Below, one piece after another: positions 17,298-27,739 of a stretch of DNA of 64,000 nt (positions are counted from its first letter, which is position 1; the number at the start of each line of letters is the position of its first letter). The DNA comes from Pectobacterium carotovorum (GTDB lineage: Bacteria > Pseudomonadota > Gammaproteobacteria > Enterobacterales > Enterobacteriaceae), in the NCBI GenBank assembly GCA_016415585.1, contig CP066552.1, positions 4,679,929 through 4,743,928 on the forward strand, read 5' to 3'. The notes beneath the pieces were generated by a model. It saw only the letters and a list, made by a program, of their open reading frames with translations. It had not been told where the DNA came from and did not search any database. The position numbers were made by a program, and so were the translations under genes.

Positions 17298-17864
17298 ATG
17301 TCTGATGAGTTAACCAGCCACATTGGCAATACGTTGAAAACGTTAAGGCAAGAGAAAGGCTGGAGCCTCACGCGTGCGGCAGAAGAGACGGGTGTGAGCA
17401 AAGCAATGCTCGGCCAGATCGAGCGCGGTGAATCCAGCCCGACGGTCGCCACGCTGTGGAAAATTGCGACCGGCATGAATGTCGCGTTTTCTACCTTTAT
17501 CGAACCGACGCTCGCGGATGAAGACGTGACCTATCGCTCGGGTGCGGGATCGTCATTCAGGGAAAACGAGGCGGGAATGCACGTGGTACCGCTCTTCCCC
17601 TTCGACGAAAAGCTACGTTTTGATATGTTGGTTATTGAGCTGGCGGCGGGAGCCAGCAGCACCTCATCGGCGCATGAAAGCGGGGTGATCGAGCATATTA
17701 TTGTGCTGGAGGGACAACTGGAAATGACCGTTGATGGGCAGACGCATGTGTTGTCCGCTGGTGACGCCTTGCGCTTTGCCGCCGACAGGGAACACCGCTA
17801 CCACAACCCTGCCGATACCACAGCGCGCTTCCACGATCTGATTCACTATCCTGATAAAAAATAA
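17298..17864 (+). CDS. sutR: XRE-family regulator with cupin domain (SutR/YdcN-like)
   Basis: A 188-residue regulator. The N-terminal XRE helix-turn-helix (LKTLRQEKGWSLTRAAEETG, VSKAMLGQIERGESSPTVAT) is followed by a cupin domain at about residues 105-180 (HIIVLEGQLEMTVDGQTHVL, SAGDALRFAADREHRYHNPA). E. coli SutR (YdcN) has this layout, lies next to ydcO and has been linked to sulfur-utilisation genes. Start at the ATG at 17298, with agga about 10 bp upstream; a TTG directly before is the alternative. It probably binds the two palindromes upstream. Confidence 0.85.
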   Translation: MSDELTSHIGNTLKTLRQEKGWSLTRAAEETGVSKAMLGQIERGESSPTVATLWKIATGMNVAFSTFIEPTLADEDVTYRSGAGSSFRENEAGMHVVPLFPFDEKLRFDMLVIELAAGASSTSSAHESGVIEHIIVLEGQLEMTVDGQTHVLSAGDALRFAADREHRYHNPADTTARFHDLIHYPDKK

Positions 17865-17886
17865 CGCCCTGCAAGCAGGGCGTTAT
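17861..17886 (-). terminator. Terminator of the pst-phoU operon
   Basis: A 12-bp perfect stem ATAACGCCCTGC/GCAGGGCGTTAT. On the minus strand it is followed by a T run (plus-strand A run at about 17856-17861). It overlaps the stop codon of the convergent regulator gene and ends transcription from phoU. Confidence 0.85.
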
Positions 17887-17908
17887 CACGAAAATCACAA
17901 AAACTGGA

Positions 17909-18637
17909 TCACTCTTCCGCTTTATCTTTCTGCGCCAGCAGCTTTTCCAGCGCATCGCCACCCAGGTGACGGAAATCCTGACCTTTGACGAAATAGAAGA
18001 TAAATTCGCAGATGTTCTGGCAACGGTCACCGATACGCTCAATGGAACGGGCGCAGAACAACGCCGTCAGTACACTTGGGATGGTCCGGGGATCTTCCAT
18101 CATGTGGGTCATCAGTTGACGCACAATCCCTTCGTACTCTTTATCCACTTTTTTGTCTTCGCGATAAATACGAATCGCTTCATCCAGATCCATACGGGCA
18201 AACGCATCCAGCACGTCATGCAGCATCTGCACGGTGTGGCGCCCTAATGACTCCAGACTCACCAGCAGCGGCTGATGCTGATGGGAGAACTTCTCCAGCG
18301 CGGTGCGACAGATTTTATCCGCTACGTCACCGATACGTTCCAGTTCGGAGATGGTTTTGATGATCGCCATCACCAGACGCAGATCGCTGGCGGTAGGCTG
18401 CCTTTTCGCAATAATGCGCACGCAGGCTTCATCAATCGCCACTTCCATCATGTTAACTTTGGCGTCACCTTCAATCACCTGCTGAGCCAGCTCCGCATCC
18501 TGATTATGCATCGCGGTAATCGCGTCACTCAGCTGTTGCTCCACCAGCCCGCCCATGGTCAGGACCTGCGTGCGGATGTGTTCCAGTTCGGCGTTAAACT
18601 GACCGGAAATGTGTTTGTTCAGATTCAGATTATCCAT
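17909..18637 (-). CDS. phoU: PhoU, phosphate signalling adaptor
   Basis: A 242-residue all-helical protein with two PhoU repeats. It begins [20 protein letters not shown], close to E. coli PhoU (241 residues). Signature parts include the metal-binding motifs [14 protein letters not shown] and [14 protein letters not shown], one per repeat. PhoU links the Pst transporter to the sensor kinase PhoR and keeps the Pho regulon off when phosphate is plentiful. It is the last gene of pstSCAB-phoU, 13 bp after pstB. Confidence 0.96.
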   Translation of the reverse strand: MDNLNLNKHISGQFNAELEHIRTQVLTMGGLVEQQLSDAITAMHNQDAELAQQVIEGDAKVNMMEVAIDEACVRIIAKRQPTASDLRLVMAIIKTISELERIGDVADKICRTALEKFSHQHQPLLVSLESLGRHTVQMLHDVLDAFARMDLDEAIRIYREDKKVDKEYEGIVRQLMTHMMEDPRTIPSVLTALFCARSIERIGDRCQNICEFIFYFVKGQDFRHLGGDALEKLLAQKDKAEE

Positions 18638-18650
18638 GATGCTTTCCTAA

Positions 18651-19484
<834 letters not shown>

Positions 19485-19510
19485 TCAGAAAACGACGCTT
19501 TCTTAGCGAA

Positions 19511-20398
19511 TTAGTGCTTCTTGGCAGAGAAAATAACGCGCGCCAGAATATTCAGCAGCAGCACACACAGCGTAATCAGCAGTACACCCGCCCAGGCCAG
19601 CTGTTGCCACTCCACAAACGGGCTCATGGCAAACTTAAATATGGTGACCGGCAGGTTAGCAATCGGATGCATCATATCCGTGCTCCAGAACTGATTCGAC
19701 AGCGACGTAAACAGCAGCGGCGCGGTTTCCCCGGCGATACGCGCAATGGCCAGCAATACCCCGGTGATGATGCCCGATACCGATGCCTTCAGCGTAATCG
19801 CAGAAATCATTTTCCATTTCGGCGTACCCAGCGCATAAGCCGCTTCACGCAGGCTATCCGGTACCAATTTAAGCATGTTCTCGGTGGTACGAATCACAAT
19901 CGGCACCTGCAACAGCGCCAGCGCAATCACGCCCGCCCAGCCGGAGAAGTGCTGCATTCTTGCCACCACCAGCGTGTAGACAAACAGACCCACCACAATC
20001 GATGGTGCTGACAGCAGAATGTCGTTGATGAAACGAATCACTTCGGCGATCCAGGATTTACGACCGTATTCCGCCAGATAAATGCCCGCCATAATCCCCA
20101 GTGGCGTACCCAGCAGCGTCGCCCACAGGATCAACAATCCGCTCCCGACGATGGCATTCGCCAATCCACCACCCGCCGTATTAGGCGGCGGCGTCATTTC
20201 GGTAAACAACGCCAGAGACATGCCATCCACGCCTCGGGTCACGGTCGAAAACAGAATCCAGACCAGCCAGAACAGGCCAAACACCATCGTGGACATCGAT
20301 AAGAACAGCGCAATGCGGTTTTTCTGGCGGCGCCAGGCCTGCATTTTACGCCGCGAACGCTCCAGAGCAGCATCTTGCTCTATGCCTAATGCAGCCAT
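19511..20398 (-). CDS. pstA: PstA, phosphate ABC transporter permease
   Basis: A 295-residue inner-membrane permease, close to E. coli PstA (296). A basic N-terminal region ([20 protein letters not shown]) precedes the helices. The permease domain includes [20 protein letters not shown] and [16 protein letters not shown], and the EAA-like loop reads [20 protein letters not shown]. The start is adjacent to the end of pstC. It pairs with PstC to form the phosphate channel. Confidence 0.96.
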   Translation of the reverse strand: MAALGIEQDAALERSRRKMQAWRRQKNRIALFLSMSTMVFGLFWLVWILFSTVTRGVDGMSLALFTEMTPPPNTAGGGLANAIVGSGLLILWATLLGTPLGIMAGIYLAEYGRKSWIAEVIRFINDILLSAPSIVVGLFVYTLVVARMQHFSGWAGVIALALLQVPIVIRTTENMLKLVPDSLREAAYALGTPKWKMISAITLKASVSGIITGVLLAIARIAGETAPLLFTSLSNQFWSTDMMHPIANLPVTIFKFAMSPFVEWQQLAWAGVLLITLCVLLLNILARVIFSAKKH

Positions 20399-21357
20399 TA
20401 GCGCGCCCCCTCATTTTTAGCCAAACGCATCACCATCAGCTTTGAACATGCCAGAACAATAAAGGTAATCACAAACAGAATCAGCCCCAGCTCCATCAGC
20501 GCTGCCGTGTGCAAGCCGGATTCCGCTTCGGCGAATTCGTTCGCCAGTGCAGAGGTAATACTGTTGCCTGGCATATACAGCGATGCGCTGTCGAGCTGGT
20601 AGGTGTTACCGATGATAAAGGTCACCGCCATGGTTTCCCCCAACGCGCGTCCCAGTCCCAACATCACCCCGCCGATTACGCCGTTTTTGGTGTAAGGCAG
20701 CACAATGCGCCAGATGACTTCCCACGTCGTACAGCCAATGCCGTAAGCGGACTCTTTCATCATCACCGGCGTTTGCTCAAACACGTCACGCATCACCGCC
20801 GCAATGTACGGGATAATCATGATGGCCAGAATGACGCCAGCCGCCAGAATACCGATCCCGAATGCCGGGCCGGAGAACAGCGAACCAACAATAGGAATAC
20901 CGGACAGGACATTTCCTACCGGCTGTTGGAAGTATTTGGCAAACAGTGGAGCGAAAATGAACAGCCCCCACATGCCGTAGACAATACTCGGTATGGCCGC
21001 CAGCAATTCAATCGCCACGCCAAGCGGACGCTTCAACCAGGCTGGTGCCAGTTCTGTCAGAAATAGCGCAATCCCGAAGCTAATCGGAATCGCAATAATC
21101 AGTGCAATCAGTGAGGTAACGATGGTGCCGTAAATCGGAACCAGTGCACCAAACTGCTCTGCGGGCGCATCCCACTCTTTCGTCCACAAGAAGGCAAAAC
21201 CGAACTTCTCGATGCTAGGCCAGGACGCCACAATCAGGGAAACAATGATGCCGCCCAAGAGCAGTAGCGTGACCAGCGCCGCCAGTTTTACCAGCGTGCT
21301 GAAGAGGATATCGCCATATTTTCCCGGGGCTTTGATAGTTGGCTTGTACTCCGCCAT
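20398..21357 (-). CDS. pstC: PstC, phosphate ABC transporter permease
   Basis: A 319-residue inner-membrane permease, the same length as E. coli PstC. Family blocks are [40 protein letters not shown] and [20 protein letters not shown] (the ATPase-docking loop). It lies 163 bp after pstS, with a weak hairpin in between, and overlaps the pstA start by one base. Confidence 0.96.
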   Translation of the reverse strand: MAEYKPTIKAPGKYGDILFSTLVKLAALVTLLLLGGIIVSLIVASWPSIEKFGFAFLWTKEWDAPAEQFGALVPIYGTIVTSLIALIIAIPISFGIALFLTELAPAWLKRPLGVAIELLAAIPSIVYGMWGLFIFAPLFAKYFQQPVGNVLSGIPIVGSLFSGPAFGIGILAAGVILAIMIIPYIAAVMRDVFEQTPVMMKESAYGIGCTTWEVIWRIVLPYTKNGVIGGVMLGLGRALGETMAVTFIIGNTYQLDSASLYMPGNSITSALANEFAEAESGLHTAALMELGLILFVITFIVLACSKLMVMRLAKNEGAR

Positions 21358-21404
21358 ACGTCTCTCTTCTCGTTTTAACTACATTTGATAAGCTATTGAA
21401 GGCA

Positions 21405-21425
21405 GAGAGGTTGCTATCACCTCTC
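21405..21425 (-). terminator. Weak hairpin between pstS and pstC
   Basis: A 7-bp stem GAGAGGT/ACCTCTC with a 7-nt loop in the pstS-pstC gap. Such a structure often protects the abundant binding-protein message from decay and reduces read-through into the permease genes. There is no strong T run. Confidence 0.4.
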
Positions 21426-21520
21426 CGCCCCGATACGACGTGTTATTCCACTACATCTTTCCCAGAACCTGACAACCTCATCACGCTCTGGTTATCAACA
21501 CGATGGTGTCGATACAATAA

Positions 21521-22561
21521 TTAGTACAGAGCTTTACCGCTGCTGTCTTTTACCTGGGTTTTCCAGGCAGCACGGATTTGCTCAACCACTTCTTTTGGCA
21601 GTGTTGCGTAATCCAGCGCTTCAGCTTGCTCGCCGCCTTTCTTGAACGCCCAGTCGAAGAATTTCAACACTTCAGCGCCCTGCTCAGGTTTTTCCTGTTT
21701 GGTCTGAACCAGGATAAACGTGGTTGAGGTAATCGGCCATGCATCAGCGCCTTTCTGGTTCGTCAGATCCTGAGCGAAAGACTTGCTCCAGTCGATTTCT
21801 TTAGCCGCGTTGCTGAAGCTTGCGCCAGTCGGGCTAACCGCTTTGCCATCGGCAGAAATCAGTTTGGTGTAAGCCAGGTTGTTTTGCTTGGCATACGCGT
21901 ATTCTACGTAACCGATAGAACCAGGCAGACGCTGTACGAACGCCGCGATACCATCGTTACCTTTACCGCCCAGACCGGTTGGCCAGTTCACAGTAGAACC
22001 TGCACCAATCTTCTCTTTCCACTCTGGGTTCACTTTTGCCAGGTAGCTGGTGAATACGAAAGACGTACCAGAACCGTCAGCACGACGAACCACTGCGATG
22101 TCCTGATCCGGCAGCTTGGCATTCGGGTTCAGTTTGGTGATCGCCGGGTCGTTCCATTTTTTGATGTTGCCCAGGTAGATATCACCCAGCGTTTTACCAT
22201 CCAGCGTTAAATCGCCAGATTTGATACCAGGAACGTTCACTGCCAGCACCACGCCACCGATAACGGTTGGGAACTGGAATAAACCATCCTGTGCTAATTT
22301 GTCGTCAGCCAGAGGGGCGTCAGAAGCACCGAAATCGACTGTTTTAGCGATAATCTGTTTTACACCACCAGAAGAACCGATGCCTTGATAGTTAACTTTA
22401 TTACCGGTTTCTTTTTGATAGGAGTCAGCCCATTTGGCATAAACAGGCGCAGGGAATGTCGCACCGGCACCGGTGAGGTTAGCAGCAGCTAAAGCAGAAA
22501 ATGCCGTCAGAGAAAAGGTTGCCGCAACAACACTGGCAAGAGTGGTACGCATCAGTTTCAT
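21521..22561 (-). CDS. pstS: PstS, periplasmic phosphate-binding protein
   Basis: A 346-residue secreted protein, the length of E. coli PstS. The signal peptide [20 protein letters not shown] ends near ALAA. The mature protein starts [20 protein letters not shown], and the phosphate-binding loops include [20 protein letters not shown] and [16 protein letters not shown]. It binds phosphate tightly and hands it to PstCA. Two Pho boxes lie 90-140 bp upstream, so induction by PhoB under phosphate starvation is well supported. Confidence 0.97.
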   Translation of the reverse strand: MKLMRTTLASVVAATFSLTAFSALAAANLTGAGATFPAPVYAKWADSYQKETGNKVNYQGIGSSGGVKQIIAKTVDFGASDAPLADDKLAQDGLFQFPTVIGGVVLAVNVPGIKSGDLTLDGKTLGDIYLGNIKKWNDPAITKLNPNAKLPDQDIAVVRRADGSGTSFVFTSYLAKVNPEWKEKIGAGSTVNWPTGLGGKGNDGIAAFVQRLPGSIGYVEYAYAKQNNLAYTKLISADGKAVSPTGASFSNAAKEIDWSKSFAQDLTNQKGADAWPITSTTFILVQTKQEKPEQGAEVLKFFDWAFKKGGEQAEALDYATLPKEVVEQIRAAWKTQVKDSSGKALY

Positions 22562-22652
22562 AATCCCTCCTGTGGGATACTCAAACGTGTCGACGTAACG
22601 TCGTTATCAATCAGAGTTATCAAATCAGAGTGTAGTTCGCAGGAGGAAAAAT

Positions 22653-22703
22653 AGGACAGTTTGGTGACAGTAAAATGTACGCAATATGACAGTTTTATGA
22701 CAG
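22653..22703 (-). promoter_or_regulatory. Two Pho boxes upstream of pstS
   Basis: On the minus strand CTGTCATAAAACTGTCAT (22686-22703) matches the PhoB consensus, and CTGTCACCAAACTGTCCT (22653-22670) is a close second copy. The two are in phase 33 bp apart, three turns of the helix. They precede the pstS start in the expected direction. Confidence 0.93.
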
Positions 22704-22724
22704 TGACGTAGGGTGCAGGAAAAT

Positions 22725-22889
22725 TCAGGCATCACCAGCCAGAACAGGCGTTCTGACTGGTGCAGGGGATCGGTCAGTGAGTCTAGTTATGGCTAAGTAA
22801 TTTGCACGGCGTAGTCGTGGCAGTAACAGCCAATCTTGCCAGCAAAAGTTTGGCCACTCATCATGTTGCCAGATCCAGTCTACGGTCAT
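22725..22889 (-). pseudogene. N-terminal remnant of a DUF4172-type Fic protein
   Basis: From the ATG at 22889 the reading MTVDWIWQHDEWPNFCWQD is the hallmark start of Fic proteins with an N-terminal DUF4172 domain (WIWQxxxWPxFxW). After LLPRLRR the resemblance stops and the frame ends within 55 residues. The whole Fic core (HPFxxGNGR) is absent. It is a truncated relic. The repeats upstream (22939-23003) look like its former operator. Confidence 0.7.
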
Positions 22890-22938
22890 CGATAATCTCG
22901 TTGATTCTGTGTCGCGGGCAAGCAGTGCAATGCCAAAA

Positions 22939-23003
22939 ATGAGCCGAATTGACACCACATTCGGCTCACGATATGAACCGATAATAACCGCCATTCGGCT
23001 CAT
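22939..23003 (-). promoter_or_regulatory. Twin inverted-repeat operator array upstream of the Fic remnant
   Basis: Four copies of an 11-bp element occur: ATGAGCCGAAT (22939-22949), ATTCGGCTCAC (22959-22969), ATGAACCGATA (22973-22983) and ATTCGGCTCAT (22993-23003). They form two inverted pairs with identical 9-bp spacers, 34 bp apart. This regular design points to binding of two dimers at the promoter of the now broken Fic gene. Confidence 0.75.
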
Positions 23004-23042
23004 GACACAATCCGCATTATGGATGACAGGGAGTTGAACTGA

Positions 23043-23450
23043 TTACAAAGTGGTGTTGCCTATATAATCCTGTTCACTGACCTGTTCAAACCACTCAGCG
23101 GCTTGACCATTCACTGCTTCCTGTATGGCAATATGCGTCATAGCTGTATTGGCCGTAGCTCCATGCCAATGCTTTTCACCCGGCGATATCCACACAATAT
23201 CACCCGAGCAAATTTCTCGAATGGAGCCACCTTCAACTTGAATCCATCCGATTCCTTTAGTCACAATCAGTGTTTGCCCAAGTGGATGACTGTGCCATGC
23301 CGTTCGAGCTCTAGGTTCGAATGTTACAGTCCCTATCGATACCGTAGCAGGCAGTGGAGCCTGAAATAAATCATCAATGCGTACCTTGCCGACAAACCAA
23401 GCTCCGGGAGCTTGCAGCGAAGATTTCGTGCCATTAGCAATTATTTCCAT
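23043..23450 (-). CDS. Cupin-domain protein
   Basis: A 135-residue single-domain cupin. Metal-binding motif 1 is GTVTFEPRARTAWHSHPLGQ (two His plus downstream residues), and motif 2 includes GDIVWISPGEKHWHG. The family includes small dioxygenase-like and quercetinase-like proteins of unknown substrate. It follows the MFS gene by four bases in the same direction, so the two are co-transcribed and it may act on the compound that is exported. Confidence 0.85.
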   Translation of the reverse strand: MEIIANGTKSSLQAPGAWFVGKVRIDDLFQAPLPATVSIGTVTFEPRARTAWHSHPLGQTLIVTKGIGWIQVEGGSIREICSGDIVWISPGEKHWHGATANTAMTHIAIQEAVNGQAAEWFEQVSEQDYIGNTTL

Positions 23451-23454
23451 ACAT

Positions 23455-24651
23455 TTACCTCTCTATTGCTGAGTTTGCTTGCAGTCGTTTGCCACTGCCT
23501 ACCATCAGTGTTGCTACCATCAGCAACGAGGCGCTGCCGAGCAAGGTGGCGCCTATGGTGTAGTGATCGAGCAGCCAGCCACCGATGCTGGCCCCCAGCA
23601 TGATGGAGAGCTGAATTGCGGCAACGATGAGGCCGCCACCATTCTCGGGGGCATCGTGGATCCCCCGAGCTATCCAGGCGGACCAGGCAACCGGAATGGC
23701 GGCATTGATAGCACCCCACAGGGTCAGCATCAGCGCGACGCCCCAGAAGGAGTGCTGGATGGCGAGCAGGCCAAGGGTGATGAGTGCAAGCATCAGGGGC
23801 AGCCATCGCAGCAGCCGGTATAGGTGACGATGCAGGGTGGCGCTGGCCACCGAGGTGCCCACGAATCCGGCCATTCCTAGTGCCAGCAGCAGGGAGGAGA
23901 GTTCCGGCAGGCTGGTTTGGGTACGCGTCTCCAGAAACGGTCGGAAGTAGGTAAACGCACAGAAGGCGCCAGCAAAGGTGAGCATGACGCCGAGCATGGC
24001 CATCGCCACATTGGGTCGCTTGAGCAGCCCCAGAATCGGATCAGCACTGTGCTTGCTTCGTATCGAAGGCAGGCTGACGGCTATCCACAGTAGGTTCAGC
24101 ACAACCAGTGGGGTAAGCAGCCAGAACACGCCCCGCCAGCCGATGATGCCACCCAGATAGCTGCCGAGCGGAGCTGCAAAGGCGGTCGCGACGGCGTTGC
24201 CGGTGTACATGAGACCGAGGGCCCTAGGCACCGAGTTGGGGGACACCAGCCTCATGATGGTGGCGGTGGCTAGTGCCCAGAATCCACCGACCACCACGCC
24301 CAGCAGGGCCCGGGCCAGCATCAGTAGCGCAAAGTTGGGGCTTAGCGCGATCAGGATGAGGGAGATCAGCATCACCAGTGCCAATACCATCAGCACATGA
24401 CGCCGCTCATGGTGGGCGCAGACCCGAGTGACCAGCAGGCTGGCGACGACGGCGAAGAGACCCGAGATGGAGATGGCAAGGCCTGCCTGGCCATCGCTGG
24501 CACCGAGATCGCGGGCGATCGGGGTCAGTAGGCTGACCGGCATAAACTCGGCGGCAATCAGCAGAGCCACGCAGAGGGACATGGCCCCCACGGCCCCCCA
24601 ATGTTCTTGTACTGCGGGGAGGGATTCGACAGTGGCATGATGAGTCTTCAT
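23455..24651 (-). CDS. MFS drug/sugar exporter, AraJ-like
   Basis: A 398-residue major facilitator transporter with 12 predicted helices, from the ATG at 24651 (MKTHHATVES); a start 12 codons earlier is possible. The block AAEFMPVSLLTPIARDLGAS is typical of the DHA1 drug-export group that includes AraJ and YdhP, and the loop VLMVLALVMLISLILIALSP follows. The region is visibly richer in G and C than its surroundings, with GGCC- and CTGG-rich codons, which suggests acquisition from another lineage. It is grouped with a cupin and a secreted hydrolase. Confidence 0.85.
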   Translation of the reverse strand: MKTHHATVESLPAVQEHWGAVGAMSLCVALLIAAEFMPVSLLTPIARDLGASDGQAGLAISISGLFAVVASLLVTRVCAHHERRHVLMVLALVMLISLILIALSPNFALLMLARALLGVVVGGFWALATATIMRLVSPNSVPRALGLMYTGNAVATAFAAPLGSYLGGIIGWRGVFWLLTPLVVLNLLWIAVSLPSIRSKHSADPILGLLKRPNVAMAMLGVMLTFAGAFCAFTYFRPFLETRTQTSLPELSSLLLALGMAGFVGTSVASATLHRHLYRLLRWLPLMLALITLGLLAIQHSFWGVALMLTLWGAINAAIPVAWSAWIARGIHDAPENGGGLIVAAIQLSIMLGASIGGWLLDHYTIGATLLGSASLLMVATLMVGSGKRLQANSAIER

Positions 24652-24812
24652 TTTAGGACCTGATATTGAAGGGTGGAGGTGCGTCATTGGACGGCTTCAA
24701 TGGTGCGTGTTTCACTGGTCATTGCCGATCAGCTTACGTGCAGCAGACACGTCATGTGATACCGCATCCGATGGAAAATGCGCGGCGGGATGGCCCGCCG
24801 CGTGCTTGGTCT

Positions 24813-25949
24813 TTACTTCAGGTTGGTCTTGAAGAACTGCTCAAACTGAGCAAAGGGGATCTTGCCTGCCACGTTATCGTAGAGATCAACATGGTTGGCG
24901 CCCGGTACCACGACCAGTTCTTTTTGCTGACTTCCCACGGCCTTGAAGGCATCTTCGGCAAAGTAGCGCGAGTGGGCGTTCTCGCCGGTGACGACAAGCG
25001 TAGGAATCTTGATCTCGCTGGCATAGCTCAACAGTGGCATATTCATAAACGACAGGGGCATGGTGGTGGTCCAGGCTCCATTGGAGTTCACCGAGCGGGA
25101 GTGGAACCCGCGTGGCAAACGGTAGTAATCGAAGAACTCCTTGAGTACCGGATGCGGATTGTCCGGCAGTGCCTCTGGCAGGGTCCGGCTGGCTGCCGTG
25201 ACGTTACCCTTCTGGTCGACATAGAGATCGTGATTGCTATGGGCAAATGAGCCACTTTCTGCGTCTTGCCAACGTTGTTCGTTCAGGTGTTTCAATATGG
25301 CGCGGCGATCGGCAGTGGTGTAACGATCCTTGCCATCGCCCACCCCATGCCCCATGGCTCGACTCATGTCATACATTACGCTGGTCGCCACAGCTTTGAT
25401 GCGAGTATCCGCGGCTGCGGCATTGAGGGCCATACCACCCCAGCCGCAGATCCCCAGCAAACCGATCCGGGTACGGTCCACTTCCTCTTGCAAGCCAAGG
25501 AAATCGACGGCTGCGCTGAAGTCTTCGGTGTTGATGTCGGGTGAGGCCACATCGCGTGGTTGACCGCCACTTTCGCCGGTGTAGGAGGGGTCAAATGCCA
25601 GAGTGACGAACCCGCGCTCGGCCAGGGTTTGGGCATAGAGACCGCTCGACTGCTCCTTCACCGCGCCAAAGGGGCCGCCCAGAGCTATGGCCGCTAGCTT
25701 GGCGTTTCCCCGGTTCTTCGGCAGATAGAGGTCAGCGACCAGGGTGATGCCATAACGGTTCTTGAAGCTCACCTTGCGATGCTCGACTTTGTCGCTCTGG
25801 GCAAAAGTCTTGTCCCATTGGGTCACCATTGAGACGGGTTCAGTGGGATTGGCAGTCTGTGCATGACTCATTGTGGATACTCCGGTTAATGCTGCGCCCA
25901 GCAGCAGGGCAGACGCGATAGCTGTCAGCTTCTTGGGGAGGACATTCAT
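24813..25949 (-). CDS. Secreted alpha/beta hydrolase
   Basis: A 378-residue protein from the ATG at 25949, with AAGGAG upstream. A longer reading from 26012 lacks a good ribosome site. The signal peptide KLTAIASALLLGAALTGVST ends near SHA-Q. The hydrolase core has a nucleophile elbow GICGWGG (Cys in place of the usual Ser), an acid near LVVTGENAHSRYFAEDAF and the His in VPGANHVDLYD. It matches the dienelactone hydrolase/YcjY-like group of alpha/beta hydrolases. The substrate is unknown. It is divergent from a LysR gene that probably controls it. Confidence 0.85.
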   Translation of the reverse strand: MNVLPKKLTAIASALLLGAALTGVSTMSHAQTANPTEPVSMVTQWDKTFAQSDKVEHRKVSFKNRYGITLVADLYLPKNRGNAKLAAIALGGPFGAVKEQSSGLYAQTLAERGFVTLAFDPSYTGESGGQPRDVASPDINTEDFSAAVDFLGLQEEVDRTRIGLLGICGWGGMALNAAAADTRIKAVATSVMYDMSRAMGHGVGDGKDRYTTADRRAILKHLNEQRWQDAESGSFAHSNHDLYVDQKGNVTAASRTLPEALPDNPHPVLKEFFDYYRLPRGFHSRSVNSNGAWTTTMPLSFMNMPLLSYASEIKIPTLVVTGENAHSRYFAEDAFKAVGSQQKELVVVPGANHVDLYDNVAGKIPFAQFEQFFKTNLK

Positions 25950-26152
25950 GGCAAAACTCCTTGAAATCGGGTTTCTGATCCGTGGTACTGGATTGATGGT
26001 GTTGTGAACCATGGGCTACATTCTAGTTAGAACCATTTATGATGATTAGATCGGTTTTTTTGATAACATTAATGTGTATGTGTTCTTAATTCGGACGTCC
26101 AATAGGCGTTGAACAAGCCATGGCTGGCTGAAAAAAGTGTGGGTGGAACAAG

Positions 26153-27037
26153 ATGACAAGCCGCGAAAATTACAACGATCTCCACGTTTTCATGCTGGTT
26201 GCCCGGGAAGGCAGCTTTACCCGGGCAGCAGCCAGATTGGGACTGGCTCAGTCCGGGATCAGTCGTACAATCCGAGATCTCGAGGTCAGGCTCAGGGTGC
26301 AATTGTTGGTGCGCACCACCCGCAGCCTGTCACTGACCCAGGCTGGCGAGCAGTTATACCGCACGGCAATGAGCGGCTTTCAATCCCTGGATGCGGGGCT
26401 TGCCACGCTCGCACATTTTCGCGATATCCCTTCAGGTACTGTGAGGATCAATGCCAGTCAGCACGCCATTGAAAAGGTGCTGCTGCCTAAGCTGGTCATC
26501 TTCAGGCAGCACTATCCTGATATCCGTCTGGAGCTCATCAGCGAAAGCCGCTTCGTGAATATCATCGATGAGCGCTTCGATGCCGGTGTGCGTCTGGGGG
26601 GCGAGGTGGACGAGGGGATGGTGGCCGTGCGCATCACCCCGGATATGGAGATGGTGATGGTGGGGACGCCGGATCATTTTCTGCAATACGGCTTTCCGCA
26701 GACGCCAGCCGAGCTAGCGGTCCACCCCTGCATTGCCTACCAGTTTGCCGATGGCAGCCTATATCAGTGGGAGCTTTGGCTCGAGGGTAAGCCCATCAAG
26801 CATCGGCCAGAGGGGCAGTGGGTCTTTTCCGACAGCTATATGGAAGCAGCAGCTGCAAAAATGGGATTAGGGTTGGCCTATGTGCCGGAGGAGCTAGTTG
26901 CCACTGAGCTTGAACACGGAAAACTAATCAGGGTGTTGCAACAGTTTAGCCACCGCTTGGACGGTCTATATCTTTACTACCCTCATCGCAATGCGTCGCC
27001 AGCTTTGAGAGCGGTTATCGATACATTAAAGATATAG
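26153..27037 (+). CDS. LysR-family regulator
   Basis: A 294-residue LysR regulator. The N-terminal winged helix-turn-helix is YNDLHVFMLVAREGSFTRAA and ARLGLAQSGISRTIRDLEVR; the effector domain begins near residue 90. The start ATG follows aagatg, with gtggaa upstream. It is divergent from the hydrolase/MFS/cupin group across a 203-bp gap and is the likely regulator of that group. Base composition matches the GC-rich cassette, so they were probably acquired together. Confidence 0.92.
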   Translation: MTSRENYNDLHVFMLVAREGSFTRAAARLGLAQSGISRTIRDLEVRLRVQLLVRTTRSLSLTQAGEQLYRTAMSGFQSLDAGLATLAHFRDIPSGTVRINASQHAIEKVLLPKLVIFRQHYPDIRLELISESRFVNIIDERFDAGVRLGGEVDEGMVAVRITPDMEMVMVGTPDHFLQYGFPQTPAELAVHPCIAYQFADGSLYQWELWLEGKPIKHRPEGQWVFSDSYMEAAAAKMGLGLAYVPEELVATELEHGKLIRVLQQFSHRLDGLYLYYPHRNASPALRAVIDTLKI

Positions 27038-27253
27038 ATTAGGTGATTTCAGTCTGCGTTAATTAAAAAGGGGCTTCCCAAATTAGTCGTAAGAATGCTT
27101 ATCCAGCCCCAAGTGACCGTTATAATGTGGGTGGGCTGCCTGTCAGTGATGGTCGTGGTGAACTTAGTTGTTCATGACATTGGCATCAATCCAGAGGGGG
27201 AGCGAACCACGGCTCGCGCTCTTCTCCCTCACCGTCGGTTTATAGACGATTGT

Positions 27254-27652
27254 TCAAGAAGGAGACTTCAACTCCGGTAAAGGAACGCTAATGTCGGCCA
27301 AGCTTGCCTCGTTATATTTTACATTCCCCACAATTATTTCATTCGGCACTGCGTCGCCCCAGGTTTTCATTGACTCCAACACACCGCGTAAACCTTCTCC
27401 CAGCGGAGTGAGTTCGTAAACAACGCGCGGCGGTGTTTCTGCATAGGCAGTGCGAGTGACCAATCCGTGCGCCTCAAATCTTTTCAGCCGATGAGTCAGG
27501 GTATGCGCACTTATGCCTGGCAGGGCATCTCGTAGTTGCGTGAAACGCTGGGGGCCAAGGAGCAATTGCCGCACAATTAAGGTCGCCCATGGTCCATCAA
27601 GAAGGACTAAAAACCGAGCGACTCCACAGCAGGGAACTTTATTTTCATTCAT
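27254..27652 (-). CDS. HxlR-family regulator (second copy)
   Basis: A 132-residue HxlR winged-helix protein. The family pattern is clear: GVARFLVLLDGPWATLIVRQ, RFTQLRDALPGISAHTLTHR and TAYAETPPRVVYELTPLG. Cys8 and Cys9 just before the domain could sense redox state or electrophiles. It is divergent from an NmrA-like oxidoreductase gene, and a 9-bp inverted repeat lies between them. The pair repeats the qorR/qorB arrangement at 0.6-2 kb. Confidence 0.9.
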   Translation of the reverse strand: MNENKVPCCGVARFLVLLDGPWATLIVRQLLLGPQRFTQLRDALPGISAHTLTHRLKRFEAHGLVTRTAYAETPPRVVYELTPLGEGLRGVLESMKTWGDAVPNEIIVGNVKYNEASLADISVPLPELKSPS

Positions 27653-27665
27653 GGCAAAACATCTC

Positions 27666-27708
27666 TAATAGTGCATTTGACGTAACCTATCTTAGCACAG
27701 CACTATTA
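27666..27708. promoter_or_regulatory. Inverted repeat, candidate HxlR operator
   Basis: TAATAGTGC (27666-27674) and GCACTATTA (27700-27708) form a perfect 9-bp inverted repeat with a 25-bp spacer inside the 87-bp gap between the HxlR and NmrA-like genes. The position suits control of both promoters. Confidence 0.6.
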
Positions 27709-27739
27709 ATAGTCTGTTTATTTAACCATAGAGGTGTTT

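Noticed and set aside
24666..25250. A 194-codon plus-strand frame opposite the hydrolase
   Set aside because: The opposite strand encodes a clear alpha/beta hydrolase; the long frame follows from high GC content.
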